Positions 51,250 to 61,974 of a stretch of 64,000 bases of DNA are shown here, piece by piece. The DNA comes from Maribacter zhoushanensis (GTDB lineage: Bacteria > Bacteroidota > Bacteroidia > Flavobacteriales > Flavobacteriaceae): NCBI RefSeq assembly GCF_029350975.1, contig NZ_JARKMR010000001.1, forward strand, positions 310,001-374,000, given 5' to 3'. Each line of letters begins with the position of its first letter. Within the stretch, counting starts at the first letter, position 1. A program made the position numbers and the translations under genes. A model generated the notes under the pieces. That model saw nothing but the letters and a program-made list of their open reading frames with translations. It searched no databases and had not been told where the DNA came from.

Positions 51250-54200
51250 ATGAAAAAGCACCTTACCAATGCTGGCATACTCATGCTGGCATGTTTTCTA
51301 TTACCATTATCGTTATTATCTCAAAGAAGAAATAAATCGCAAAGTACTGCACCAACGTATCCAGAAGAGTTATATTCTAGTTTGGATTATAGATTAGTTG
51401 GTCCGTTTCGTGGTGGTCGTTCCGCTGCAGTTACCGGTGTACCGGGCGAGCCTAATCTCTTTTACTTTGGCGCTGCAGGTGGCGGAGTTTGGAAAACCTT
51501 GGATGGCGGTCGTACCTGGGATAATATTTCAGATGGATATTTTGGTGGAAGTATCGGTGCCGTTGAGGTAGCTAAAAGTGATCCAAACGTTATATATGTA
51601 GGTGGTGGTGAAAAGACACTTAGAGGTAACGTTTCTTCAGGATATGGAGTTTGGAAAACAGAAGATGGTGGAAAAACATGGGCTACTGCAGGATTAGAAA
51701 AAAGTAGGCACGTACCAAGACTTCGTGTGCATCCTACAGATTATAATACAGTATATGCAGCGGTTCTTGGCGATATCTATAAGCCGACTAAAGACCGTGG
51801 AATTTATAAAAGTACAGATGGTGGTAAAAATTGGAAACAGGTGCTGTTTGTTAACGAACAAGCTGGTGCGGTAGATTTGACCTTTGACCCTAACAATCCT
51901 AGAATATTATATGCCTCTACGTGGCATGCACAACGAACGCCTTATAGTTTAATTAGTGGTGGAGATGGTTCTGCGCTTTGGAAAAGTATGGACAGTGGTG
52001 AAACCTGGACAGAGATTTCTAAAAATGAAGGATTCCCAACAGATACTTTAGGTATTATTGGTGTAGCTGTTTCGCCTAAAAATTCAGAAAAGGTTTGGGC
52101 AATTGTAGAAAATAAGGACAAAGGTGGTTTATACCGTTCAGAAGATGGCGGTAAAACATGGTCTGTTGTAAATGAGGAACGTAAAATACGTCAACGTGCA
52201 TGGTATTACACAAGAGTGTATGCAGATACACAAGATGAAGATGTGGTTTATGTACTAAATGTAAATTACCATAAATCTACCGATGGTGGAAAATCGTTTA
52301 ATACATTCAATGCTCCCCATGGTGATCATCATGACTTATGGATATCACCTGAAGACTCTCAACGTATGATCATTGGTGATGATGGTGGTGCACAAATTTC
52401 TTATGATGGTGGTGAAACGTGGAGTACCTATTACAATCAGCCTACGGCACAGTTTTATCGTGTAACCACAGATAACTCCTTTCCGTATAGAATTTATGTA
52501 GCACAACAAGATAATTCAACATTACGTATTGATTATAGAAGTGACGGGCGTACTATTGATGATAGCAATTGGGAGACCACGGCAGGCGGGGAATCTGCTT
52601 GGATAGCAGTTGACCCTAAAAATAACGATATAGTTTACGGTGGTAGTTATGACGGATTCCTTACTCGTAAGAATCATGAAACAGGATCTGTTAGAGGTAT
52701 AAACGTTTGGCCAGACAACCCAATGGGTGCTGGTGCAGAAGCAATGAAATATCGTTTTCAATGGAATTTCCCTATTCTATTCAGTAGACATAACCCAAAG
52801 AAGTTATACACCTTTTCTAATTACGTACACGTAACAGAAAATGAAGGTCAGAGCTGGAAGGTTTTAAGTGGCGACCTAACTAGAAACGACCCAACGAAAT
52901 TAGGTTCTAGTGGAGGACCGATAACACAAGATAATACGAGTGTAGAATACTACTGTACCATTTTCACGGCAAACGAGAGTCCGTTGAAAGAAGGCATTCT
53001 TTGGGTAGGTAGTGATGACGGATTAATTCATGTTTCTAAAGATTCTGGTGCTACTTGGGACAATGTTACGCCTTCGAACATGCCAGAGTGGAATATGATA
53101 AACAGCATAGAACCATCAAATTTTGATGAGGGTACGTGTTATGTTGCCGCTACAAGATATAAGCTGGGCGACTTTCAACCCTACTTATATAAAACGACCG
53201 ATTACGGTAAAACGTGGACAAAAATAACGAACGGTATTCCTTCTGAACATTTTACAAGAGTGGTTCGTGAAGACCCTAAAAAGAAAGGATTGTTATATGC
53301 AGGTACAGAAACTGGAATGTATATTTCATTTAATGACGGTGCTAGTTGGTCTCCTTTTCAAATGAACTTACCAATTGTTCCTATTACAGATCTAACCATA
53401 AAAGATGATAATTTAATTGTAGCGACCCAAGGTCGTAGTCTTTGGATAATAGATGACTTAACGGTTTTACATCAGTTAGATGAAAACAAGAAAAATACGA
53501 ATACCATTTTATTTAAACCAAAAGATTCATACCGTACAAAAGGCGGGGTGTCTAAAAAACCTTCTAAAACATCTGGGGAGAATTTAGAGAATGGTGTAAT
53601 CACGCATTTTTTACTAAAGAACTATTCAGAAAAAGATACTGTTCAGTTGACGTATACAAGTATGACTGGTGATACCTTGGCATTGTATAAAAATCATTTG
53701 AAGAAAGGCGGGTTGCTGAGCGGAGTTGTAGCGAAGAAGTTAACAGTAAAAAAAGGTGGTAATACTTTTGTTTGGGATACGCGTGGTAAAGGGGCTACGA
53801 AATTGAAAGGAATGATTTTCTGGTGGGCTAATTTTGATGGTGCGAAAGCTGTACCTGGAGATTATAAGGTACACTTAAATGTGAACGGAACTAATAGCAG
53901 TGAAACGTTTACCATTTTACCAGATCCAAGAGCAGAAAGCTCAGTAGCAGAAATGCAAAAGCAATTCGATTTTATTACCGATATCAATACGACAATCGAG
54001 AATGCACATCAATCTATAAAGAAAATTAGAAATGTTACCAAGCAACTGAATTCGTTTACAGAGCAATATAAAGATGATGATCGCACTAAAGATTTGGTAG
54101 AGAAAGCCAAGGCAATGAAAGATAAGTTAAGCGAGGTTGAAAAAGCGTTATACCAAACTCAAAATAGAAGTAATCAAGATCCTTTAAATTTCCCTATTAA

Positions 54201-54414
54201 GTTGACCAATAAATTGGGTCATTTAAATAGCTTGGTCTCTATTGGTGATTTCCCGCCAACGGAGCAAGATATTGCTGTAAAAAATGAACTTACAGCTAAA
54301 ATTAATAAAGAGCTTCAGATATTTGATAGTGTAATATCATCTGAACTTAAAGAATTCAACAAAGGTTTCAATGAGCTGAATTTGAATTACTTGTTCATTG
54401 ATGAAAGTAAGTAA
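51250..54414 (+). CDS. Large exported BNR/sortilin-like propeller protein, copy 1
   Basis: A 1054-residue exported protein often annotated as a glycosyl hydrolase. A signal peptide ends at about residue 25 (LLSQ). The N-terminal 750 residues form one or two ten-bladed sortilin (VPS10)-type propellers: at least eight Asp-box motifs (Ser-x-Asp-x-Gly-x-Thr-Trp) are visible, such as [44 protein letters not shown] and [11 protein letters not shown]. The C-terminal 300 residues have an Ig-like strand region and a helical tail. Glycosidase activity is not shown by any motif. A paralogue follows directly. Confidence 0.85.
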   Translation: MKKHLTNAGILMLACFLLPLSLLSQRRNKSQSTAPTYPEELYSSLDYRLVGPFRGGRSAAVTGVPGEPNLFYFGAAGGGVWKTLDGGRTWDNISDGYFGGSIGAVEVAKSDPNVIYVGGGEKTLRGNVSSGYGVWKTEDGGKTWATAGLEKSRHVPRLRVHPTDYNTVYAAVLGDIYKPTKDRGIYKSTDGGKNWKQVLFVNEQAGAVDLTFDPNNPRILYASTWHAQRTPYSLISGGDGSALWKSMDSGETWTEISKNEGFPTDTLGIIGVAVSPKNSEKVWAIVENKDKGGLYRSEDGGKTWSVVNEERKIRQRAWYYTRVYADTQDEDVVYVLNVNYHKSTDGGKSFNTFNAPHGDHHDLWISPEDSQRMIIGDDGGAQISYDGGETWSTYYNQPTAQFYRVTTDNSFPYRIYVAQQDNSTLRIDYRSDGRTIDDSNWETTAGGESAWIAVDPKNNDIVYGGSYDGFLTRKNHETGSVRGINVWPDNPMGAGAEAMKYRFQWNFPILFSRHNPKKLYTFSNYVHVTENEGQSWKVLSGDLTRNDPTKLGSSGGPITQDNTSVEYYCTIFTANESPLKEGILWVGSDDGLIHVSKDSGATWDNVTPSNMPEWNMINSIEPSNFDEGTCYVAATRYKLGDFQPYLYKTTDYGKTWTKITNGIPSEHFTRVVREDPKKKGLLYAGTETGMYISFNDGASWSPFQMNLPIVPITDLTIKDDNLIVATQGRSLWIIDDLTVLHQLDENKKNTNTILFKPKDSYRTKGGVSKKPSKTSGENLENGVITHFLLKNYSEKDTVQLTYTSMTGDTLALYKNHLKKGGLLSGVVAKKLTVKKGGNTFVWDTRGKGATKLKGMIFWWANFDGAKAVPGDYKVHLNVNGTNSSETFTILPDPRAESSVAEMQKQFDFITDINTTIENAHQSIKKIRNVTKQLNSFTEQYKDDDRTKDLVEKAKAMKDKLSEVEKALYQTQNRSNQDPLNFPIKLTNKLGHLNSLVSIGDFPPTEQDIAVKNELTAKINKELQIFDSVISSELKEFNKGFNELNLNYLFIDESK

Positions 54415-54424
54415 CACTAAATTT

Positions 54425-54550
54425 TGTCATTTCGAGTGAATTTTTGAAGTATGAAAAAATTAGTATCGAGAAACTTTTTGTATTCCAAATAGTTCTCGAT
54501 ACAATTTTTCTTTACGTTTTACTCCAAGAAAAACCACTCGAACTGACATT
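54425..54550. repeat. Nested inverted-repeat element between the paralogues
   Basis: Outer arms TTTGTCATTTCGAGTG (54423-54438) and CACTCGAACTGACATT (54535-54550) pair at 13 of 16 positions; inner arms GTATCGAGAA (54463-54472) and TTCTCGATAC (54493-54502) pair perfectly. The size and arrangement resemble a small non-autonomous palindromic element of the TCATTTCGAG kind common in Bacteroidota. Confidence 0.65.
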
Positions 54551-54584
54551 ATAAACACTTAAACAACAGCCAAACAACTCAATA

Positions 54585-57500
54585 ATGAAAAAACAATTAC
54601 TCTTTTTTATGGTGGTATTAGCAACCACCATAACTTTTGCCCAGAATGCCAATGATTATTTTCAACCTTTAAAATTTAGAAATATCGGTCCGTTTAGAGG
54701 TGGGCGTTCGGTAACTGCTACGGGGGTTGTCGGTGATCCTATGACCTATTATATGGGTACTACCGGTGGTGGTGTTTGGAAAACGGAATCTGCAGGGCAG
54801 CGTTGGGAAAATATTTCTGATGGGTATTTTGAATTAGGGTCTGTTGGTGCGGTTTCCGTATCGGCATCTAACCCTAATATTGTATATGTGGGTATGGGAG
54901 AACATGCACCACGTGGTGTAATGACATCTTACGGTGACGGTGTGTATAAATCTACAGATGCCGGTAAAACTTGGAAGAAAATGGGTCTTGAAAAAACCCA
55001 ACATATTTCACGCATTATCATTCACCCTACAAATCCTGATATAGTTTATGTTGCAGCGCAAGGAGCCCTTTTTGAGGGTAATGTTGAACGTGGTATTTAT
55101 AAATCTATTGACGGTGGTAAGACGTGGAAGAATACCTTATTTGTAAACAATTTAACGGGAGCTTCTGAACTTTCTATGGATGCTAGCTATCCTGAGATTA
55201 TGTATGCCGCTATGTGGGAACATCAACGTAAACCCAATATAGTAATTAGTGGTGGTGAGGGTAGTGGATTGTACAAGTCTACCGATGCCGGAGAAACTTG
55301 GAAAAAAATACATAAAGGTCTTCCTGAGGAAAAAGGAAAAATGGCAATAGCTGTGAGTCCGTCAAATTCAAAGAAAGTATATGCTTTAATAGAAAGTGAT
55401 TCAGATGCAGATAAAGGTGGTTTGTTCGTTTCTAATAATGCGGGCGAATCCTGGACTATGGTCAGTGGTGATAACAGGTTGGTACAGCGTGCTTGGTATT
55501 ATATTGAGGTTTTTGTAGATCCCAATGATGAAGACACGGTGTATGTGTTAAGTGCCCCGGCACTACGTTCTGAAGATGGAGGAAAAACATGGGAAACACT
55601 TTCAGGAACTCATGGAGATTATCATAACCTATGGATAAATCCAGATAATTCTAAGAATATGGTAATTGCGAATGATGGTGGGGCTGCCGTTTCTTTTGAT
55701 TATGCAAAAACTTGGTCTACTCAAGATAATATGCCTACAGCTCAATTTTATCGTATAAGTGTAGATAATTTGTTTCCTTATAATATTTATGGTGGTCAGC
55801 AAGATAATAGGTCTGTTAAAATAGCTAGTTTGTCTACTGGTAACAGTGGTATTACTACAAGAGATTGGACTGATTCTGCGGGTGGTGAGAGTGCCTTTTT
55901 AGCCTTTGATCCAGACAACCCAAGGTATGTTATGGGTGGTCAATATTTGGGTACTGTCGAGGTAATGGACATGGAGTCTAAAGCGGCAACACAAATTATG
56001 CAAGCGCCAATTCAATATTTAGGTCGTGAGGCTAGAGATATGAGGTATTTGTTTAATTGGAACGCACCAATAATAGCTTCTACCCATGAATTAGGTACTT
56101 TTTATCATGGGGCGCAATATGTCTTTAGAACGCGCGATATGGGTCTTACTTGGGATAAAATTTCTGATGATCTTACACGTGATATCGATGCTAAACAAGG
56201 TAACGGTGGTGGTCCGTATACCAATGAAGCCGTTGGTGCAGAAAACTATGGTACGCTGGCGTATATACTAGAATCTCCACATGAAAAAGGATATATCTGG
56301 ACAGGTAGTGACGACGGACTGGTACATTTAACCAAAAATGGAGGAGAAACATGGGAAAATGTAACCCCTAAAGGGTTAAAGGAATGTTTAATCAATGCCA
56401 TAGAGGTTTCTCCGCATGACCCGGCAACAGCTTACATTGCTACAACAAGATATAAATTCAATGATTATACGCCAGGTTTTTATAAGACAACAGATTATGG
56501 AAAAACTTGGACTGCTATAAACTCTGGTATTCCATATGGTGCTTTTACGCGTGTACTTCGTGAAGATGGGTTTAAAAAAGATTTGCTTTACGCAGGTACG
56601 GAAAAAGGAATCTATGCATCATGGAACGGTGGTAAATCTTGGGAGCCTTTTCAATTGAATTTACCAAATACACCTATTACAGATTTAAAAATGCACAAAG
56701 GTGATATGGTAGTGGCTACTTCTGGTCGCTCTTTCTGGATTTTGGATGATGTTGTTGCTCTTGGGCAATATCAGCCTTCTAAAAAAGGACTTCAGATTTT
56801 AAAACCTAAAGATGCCTATAATGGTTCTTGGAGAAGTCCGTTAAGTGGTAATTTAGATTCATTTACAGGTAGTGATGTATTTAATGGTGTTAATCCGGCT
56901 AATGGGGTGGTATTATATTATGAACTCCCAAAATTGGCAGATAGTACAGCTATTACATTAGAAATTTCAGATGCCAATGGTAAAGTGGTCAGAACAATAA
57001 GTTCAGAAAAAGATCCTACATACATACCACATAATGGAGGTGGTGCGCCACCAGCACCTGTTTTAAGTAAAAAAGAAGGCTTGAACCGTTTTGTTTGGGA
57101 TATGAAACACCCCATTATGCCAGGTATACCAGGGGTGTATATAGAAGCAGGATTTAGTGGTCATAAAGCTTCTCCTGGCACGTATACTTTTAAATTAAAG
57201 GTCGATGGGCAAACAGTTTCTACTACAGGTGCTATCAATGAAGTGCCTACCTACGAAACAAAACCTGGTCAGTACAAAGAGTTTGATGATTTTATGACGA
57301 CTGCAGAAGCAGAGTTGACAGAAATGCATACTATGATCAACGAGTTGTATGCCGCACAAAAAGATTTAAAAGAGATTTTGAAAAAGGTGGAAGACCCTAC
57401 GGTTAAAACGGCTGGCGAAAAATTATTGGCAGATATGAAAGCATGGGACGCTGACATGGTACAGCGTAAATCTCAAGCATATGATGATGTTGAGAATTTT

Positions 57501-57710
57501 CCAAATAAATTTTCTGCAGAATATATATTTATGATCAATCAGACGAATAGTAGTATTCCAAGATTGAACAAAGCAAGTAAAGATCGTAAGGCCGAGTTAG
57601 ATGTACAATGGACCGGTTTAAAAGCTAGAGGTAATCAATTAAAAAACACGGCAATTCCCGCCTATAATAAAACCTTGTGGGAAGCTGGAGTTGGTGCCAT
57701 AAGATTATAA
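54585..57710 (+). CDS. Large exported BNR/sortilin-like propeller protein, copy 2
   Basis: A 1041-residue paralogue of the upstream gene, with the same order of parts: signal peptide to about residue 19 (TFAQ), the start [20 protein letters not shown] shared almost word for word, about eight Asp-box motifs ([66 protein letters not shown]), an Ig-like region with an inserted GGGAPPAPV loop, and a helical C-terminal 130 residues. The pair arose by tandem duplication and has diverged. Function is unknown; a role in handling extracellular peptides or glycans is a guess. Confidence 0.85.
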   Translation: MKKQLLFFMVVLATTITFAQNANDYFQPLKFRNIGPFRGGRSVTATGVVGDPMTYYMGTTGGGVWKTESAGQRWENISDGYFELGSVGAVSVSASNPNIVYVGMGEHAPRGVMTSYGDGVYKSTDAGKTWKKMGLEKTQHISRIIIHPTNPDIVYVAAQGALFEGNVERGIYKSIDGGKTWKNTLFVNNLTGASELSMDASYPEIMYAAMWEHQRKPNIVISGGEGSGLYKSTDAGETWKKIHKGLPEEKGKMAIAVSPSNSKKVYALIESDSDADKGGLFVSNNAGESWTMVSGDNRLVQRAWYYIEVFVDPNDEDTVYVLSAPALRSEDGGKTWETLSGTHGDYHNLWINPDNSKNMVIANDGGAAVSFDYAKTWSTQDNMPTAQFYRISVDNLFPYNIYGGQQDNRSVKIASLSTGNSGITTRDWTDSAGGESAFLAFDPDNPRYVMGGQYLGTVEVMDMESKAATQIMQAPIQYLGREARDMRYLFNWNAPIIASTHELGTFYHGAQYVFRTRDMGLTWDKISDDLTRDIDAKQGNGGGPYTNEAVGAENYGTLAYILESPHEKGYIWTGSDDGLVHLTKNGGETWENVTPKGLKECLINAIEVSPHDPATAYIATTRYKFNDYTPGFYKTTDYGKTWTAINSGIPYGAFTRVLREDGFKKDLLYAGTEKGIYASWNGGKSWEPFQLNLPNTPITDLKMHKGDMVVATSGRSFWILDDVVALGQYQPSKKGLQILKPKDAYNGSWRSPLSGNLDSFTGSDVFNGVNPANGVVLYYELPKLADSTAITLEISDANGKVVRTISSEKDPTYIPHNGGGAPPAPVLSKKEGLNRFVWDMKHPIMPGIPGVYIEAGFSGHKASPGTYTFKLKVDGQTVSTTGAINEVPTYETKPGQYKEFDDFMTTAEAELTEMHTMINELYAAQKDLKEILKKVEDPTVKTAGEKLLADMKAWDADMVQRKSQAYDDVENFPNKFSAEYIFMINQTNSSIPRLNKASKDRKAELDVQWTGLKARGNQLKNTAIPAYNKTLWEAGVGAIRL

Positions 57711-57881
57711 ATTAAGTTCTATCTGCTTTTGCTAACTTTGAACTTGTTTAAAACTAGAGTTGAGGAAAAAGAGAACTGAGAAATAAGTGCTGCACTTGAA
57801 CTAGTCTCTTTCTCCTAAACTTGAGTTTGAGTTTTGAATTTGCACTTGAACTTGTATTTTGAACTTGTTTTTATAAGCTTT
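57711..57881. repeat. Degenerate (A/T)CTTGAACTTG repeats upstream of hemJ
   Basis: The 171-base gap contains many near-copies of a short unit: TTTGAACTTG, CACTTGAACTAG, AACTTGAGTTTGAG, TTTGAATTTG, CACTTGAACTTG and TTTGAACTTG. Both direct and inverted copies (AACTAGAGTTGAGG) are present. It may be a slippage product or a small palindromic element; the hemJ promoter must lie inside or beside it. Confidence 0.55.
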
Positions 57882-58433
57882 ATGACAGAATATTACAACT
57901 ATATAAAATCCCTGCATCTCATTTTCGTAATTACGTGGTTTGCAGGGCTTTTTTATATTCCTAGGTTATTTATCTATCACATTGAAGCAAATTTAAAACC
58001 ATCACCGGACAAAGAAATTCTCTCTAAGCAATTAAAGTTGATGACCAAACGCTTGTGGTATATTATTACTTGGCCATCGGCTGTATTGGCTGTGCTTTTT
58101 GCTGTCTGGTTACTTATTATTTACCCTGGTTGGTTATCGCAACCTTGGATGCACATAAAACTAGGTTTCGTATTGTTACTGATATTGTATCATCTTAAAA
58201 ACCATCAAATATTTAAGAAGTTTCAAAAAGATGATATTCAATACACCTCTAAATTTATGCGTATTTGGAATGAAGGTGCAACCTTAATTCTATTTGCTGT
58301 AGTGTTTTTGGTGATTTTAAAGAGTGCCTTTAATTGGATATTCGGGGTAGTGGGTATTATTGTTTTAGGAATACTGTTAATGTTGGGAATAAGACTATAC
58401 AAAAGAATCAGAAATAAGAATCCTGAGGCATAG
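57882..58433 (+). CDS. hemJ: Protoporphyrinogen oxidase HemJ (CopD/UPF0093-like)
   Basis: Integral membrane protein of 183 residues with four predicted transmembrane helices, matching the HemJ family that oxidises protoporphyrinogen IX to protoporphyrin IX. The N-terminal motif YIKSLHLIFVITWFAGLFYIPRLF contains the conserved His and Arg of the family, and the middle has LKLMTKRLWYIITWPSAVLAV and WMHIKLGFVLLLILYH. The frame extends upstream to 57834, but the ATG at 57882 gives the family start. With HemF and HemH it completes the oxidative end of the pathway. No HemG or HemY is present here. Confidence 0.88.
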   Translation: MTEYYNYIKSLHLIFVITWFAGLFYIPRLFIYHIEANLKPSPDKEILSKQLKLMTKRLWYIITWPSAVLAVLFAVWLLIIYPGWLSQPWMHIKLGFVLLLILYHLKNHQIFKKFQKDDIQYTSKFMRIWNEGATLILFAVVFLVILKSAFNWIFGVVGIIVLGILLMLGIRLYKRIRNKNPEA

Positions 58434-58454
58434 TTTTTTTATCAGGTTATTAAA

Positions 58455-61400
58455 TTATGGGGTCATAGAAACCTTTACTTTTTTTGCAGCAATTTTAGCC
58501 TTTGGTAGCACCAGTTTAAAAGTAGCTCCTTTGCCTTTACCTTCAGATTCTGCTATGATGGTACCACCATGTGATATTGCTATTTTTTTAACCATATATA
58601 AGCCTAAACCTGTTCCTTTTGTATTATTGTGAAATCTTTCAAAAGGTGTAAATAGCTTATTTAACGCTCGCTCATCCATACCCAAGCCATTATCTTTTAC
58701 TAAAAAGATATTCTGATTGCCATCTTCTTCAAAATCAACAACAATTTTAGGGTTAGGTTGATCTCCCATATATTTAATTGCATTATCTAAGAAATTACCA
58801 AAAACCTGTATTATTCTATTGCGATCTCCAAATATGTTTGGAAGGTTTTCAGCTATAGAAAGCTCTATGTTTTTATTTTTTAGCTGACCTTTAATAAGGT
58901 TTCTAGATAGTTCTAGTATTTCATTTGTACGTAATAGCTCATTCTTATTTTCTATTTTGCCTAACCTAGCAATTTCGGTAATATCAGATATTAATTCGTT
59001 CATGTTGTTGCATGAAACGTTAATAAGGTTCAAATACTCGGCTATATCTGGGTGTTCTTTTAAATCCATTTCTAATGGTATTAGACTGGCCAACCCTTTA
59101 ATGTTGCCTAACGGACTTTTTAAATCATGAGATACTGCAAACGTAAAACGTTGTATTTCTTCATTTTTAGATTGTAAATTATCTGCAGCTTCAATAAGCT
59201 TAGTTTTTTGTAATTGTAGTTCTTTTGTACGTTCTGCTACATTTAACTCTAAACTTTTTTGATTCTTTTTTATATTTCTAAGTTTAATGTGATGTGCCAA
59301 GTAAAATAAAAGCAGCACTAATAAAATCATTAAACTTTTAAACCACCAAGTTTGCCAATAAGGTGGTGTAACCGTTATATGAAGATCTATTTCATTATCT
59401 ACCCAAACTCCATCTGAATTGGTAGATTTCATTTTTAATACGTATTCGCCGGGGTTAAGATTGGTATAGGTTGCACTGGGGTTATTACCTACATAGTTCC
59501 AATCTTTTTCAAATCCTTCTAAATAGAAAGCATAATTTACACTCTCTTGATGTCTAAATGTAAGTGCTTTAAAATCTATATTAATTACAGATTGATCGTA
59601 GTTGAAAGTTAATGATTCTACTTGGCTAATGTCTTTTTTCAGCACTCCAAAATCATCATTAGGTAATACGGGATGATTGAAAATTTTAAGGTCAGATACA
59701 AATAATGTTAATTTGTCCGTTCTTTTTTTAACATCGTTAGCAGTAAATATATTAAAACCATTGATGCCTCCAAAAACGTATTCTCCTTTTGAGGTGGTCA
59801 AAGATGAACTAGCTATAAACTCTTTGGATTGTAGACCATCGCCAACATCATAATTAATGGTGTTGCCTGTAGTGGTATGGTATCGTATAATACCATTTTC
59901 GGTACTAAGCCATAAGTGTTTATTATTATCGCTGATAATGCCTTTAATAGCATCGTTCTTTAGCCCGTCCTCTTTTGTAATAGATAGAAAAGAATCTGTT
60001 TCTGGTAGGTATTTATGAAGACCTCCTTGGGTTCCTACCCAAATAGTATTCTCGTTATCTTGTATTATGGAATTAACAAACCTATTGCTTAAGGAGTTTT
60101 TTGTATGATAATGTACACTTTCCCAAGAATTGTCTTTTTCCGTAAGTTTAAATAAACCTGAATTTAATGTACCCACCCAAATTTGACCATCTTTATCTTC
60201 AAAAATTTGGTACAGTAAATTTATGTTGGTTCCGTCTAAATCTGACGTAAGCGTTATGTCTTGGTGTGTATTTGTAGCTGGGTCATACACTTGTACTCCT
60301 GAAAAATAATTGACAACCCATATTCTACCGTTCTGATCTTTTAGTAAGTCAATTACTATATTAGATTTTAAAAATGAGTTTTCAGATGTCAATACCTTGA
60401 AGTTTTTGGTATTGGTATTAAAAACAGCTATGCCGTGGGTCCATGTTCCTGCCCAAATTTCATCTTCCTTAGTCTGTAAAATAGTAAGGATTACGTTACT
60501 GTTGAAAGTTTTGTCTTTTAAAGAGTAATTTTCAAATACGTCTAATGATCGATCCCAGTAATCTATACCGCCACCGTCTGTACCTATCCATAAGTTTCCT
60601 TTTTGGTCTTCAACAAAACAGTTTACTAGTTTGTTACTTAATGATTTAGAATTGAAAGGATTAGAGTTAATATGATTAAACTTATAATACTGCTTGTCAT
60701 ATATATTAAGACCACTTTTATATGGTGCGATCCACATAGTCCCATCACGTGTACATAATATTGCCCAAATTGAATCTCCTGAGAGAGAATTAGGTCTTGT
60801 AACACTATATTCTATATGCCTTATAAATTCTAGATCTTTAGAATAGATATGAAGACCATTGTTTTCTGTTCCTATCCATAACTCGCCATCTAAATTTTTC
60901 TCTAATGAGCGTATGCCAAAACCAGGACTAACCTCTGTTACTTTTTTCAACGAAGTTGATGTGCCGTCTATTGATAATTTAAAAAGAGCACCTCTACCTG
61001 AGCCCAAAATAAAAGAATCTTCTTCAAAATTGATACCTGAAATCATTTCTTCGGTTTCACGAACCGGACTTAAAATTTGAAGATCATGATTTAAAATAAG
61101 TGTGTTATATGTAAATACTACTAAAATACGCTCGTCATCTAAAAGTTCAATTTTTAAAACTTTATTTAGACGTGGGTTTTCTAAAGTTACAAGCTCTTTT
61201 GGAGGTAAGAAATGTTGAACCTTACCTGTTTTTATATCGTATTTGTAGAAGCCACTAGACTCTGCTCCTAACCAAAGAATGCCATCTTTTTTTACTACTA
61301 TTTCAAAGACTACATTTTTAATGGCGATACCTTCATTTTTAAAAGGGTATGGGGTAATAACATTTAGACTACGATCATACAGATTTAAGCCTTCATTTGT

Positions 61401-61706
61401 GCCTATTATTATGTTATCTCCATCTTCATAAAGGGATACAATGTATTCATGGTTTAGCCCTGTTTTGCCATCTGTACTTTTATTATAAATTTCAAAATCT
61501 TTGCCATCGTATCTGTTTAAGCCATTACGGGTACCTATCCACAAGAAACCGAAACGATCCTCTAGTAGTTCTGTAGCCGTACTTTGAGACATGCCGTCTT
61601 GAATATGTTGAAAAGTCAGTGTTTCGGCGTTTTGCGACTGAACTTCACATAAAGAAAATATTACAACAATTAAAGTAATAAACTTGTAAAAATGTTTAGA
61701 TGTCAT
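58455..61706 (-). CDS. Propeller-containing sensor histidine kinase
   Basis: A 1083-residue transmembrane kinase. A signal peptide (1-24, VQSQ) leads into an extracytoplasmic two-component-regulator propeller (about 30-690, with repeats such as FGFLWIGTRNGLNRYDG, GELWIGTENNGLHIYS, GNLWIGTDGGGIDYWD) and a Y_Y_Y domain (about 700-780). One transmembrane helix (about 790-810) and a coiled coil follow, then HisKA with H860 in VSHDLKSPLGN and HATPase_c (N box DNAIKYM, G boxes DNGLGM and GTGLGL). It lacks the response regulator and AraC parts of full hybrid systems, so it needs a separate partner. It is convergent with hemJ and divergent from the next kinase. Confidence 0.93.
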   Translation of the reverse strand: MTSKHFYKFITLIVVIFSLCEVQSQNAETLTFQHIQDGMSQSTATELLEDRFGFLWIGTRNGLNRYDGKDFEIYNKSTDGKTGLNHEYIVSLYEDGDNIIIGTNEGLNLYDRSLNVITPYPFKNEGIAIKNVVFEIVVKKDGILWLGAESSGFYKYDIKTGKVQHFLPPKELVTLENPRLNKVLKIELLDDERILVVFTYNTLILNHDLQILSPVRETEEMISGINFEEDSFILGSGRGALFKLSIDGTSTSLKKVTEVSPGFGIRSLEKNLDGELWIGTENNGLHIYSKDLEFIRHIEYSVTRPNSLSGDSIWAILCTRDGTMWIAPYKSGLNIYDKQYYKFNHINSNPFNSKSLSNKLVNCFVEDQKGNLWIGTDGGGIDYWDRSLDVFENYSLKDKTFNSNVILTILQTKEDEIWAGTWTHGIAVFNTNTKNFKVLTSENSFLKSNIVIDLLKDQNGRIWVVNYFSGVQVYDPATNTHQDITLTSDLDGTNINLLYQIFEDKDGQIWVGTLNSGLFKLTEKDNSWESVHYHTKNSLSNRFVNSIIQDNENTIWVGTQGGLHKYLPETDSFLSITKEDGLKNDAIKGIISDNNKHLWLSTENGIIRYHTTTGNTINYDVGDGLQSKEFIASSSLTTSKGEYVFGGINGFNIFTANDVKKRTDKLTLFVSDLKIFNHPVLPNDDFGVLKKDISQVESLTFNYDQSVINIDFKALTFRHQESVNYAFYLEGFEKDWNYVGNNPSATYTNLNPGEYVLKMKSTNSDGVWVDNEIDLHITVTPPYWQTWWFKSLMILLVLLLFYLAHHIKLRNIKKNQKSLELNVAERTKELQLQKTKLIEAADNLQSKNEEIQRFTFAVSHDLKSPLGNIKGLASLIPLEMDLKEHPDIAEYLNLINVSCNNMNELISDITEIARLGKIENKNELLRTNEILELSRNLIKGQLKNKNIELSIAENLPNIFGDRNRIIQVFGNFLDNAIKYMGDQPNPKIVVDFEEDGNQNIFLVKDNGLGMDERALNKLFTPFERFHNNTKGTGLGLYMVKKIAISHGGTIIAESEGKGKGATFKLVLPKAKIAAKKVKVSMTP

Positions 61707-61974
61707 GCAAGACCTTTGAAATTGTACTTAATTTTAACGCTTATAAATGTAAGAAATTACTTTCATTTATCATTTTTTTTGATAATAGTACTTTAATATA
61801 TGTTGAAGTTCTCAACTATAATATTTTTTGTATCCTCTAAATAGAAAGAAAGTTACTTTAAAATCTTGTTCAAGATATTCCGGAGTCTATTTCAATTTCA
61901 TTTTTTTTGTTTGATTAGGGTATTTCATATTTTTTGGTTCAATATTTGCTAACTTTAAACGAAATACCAGAAGC

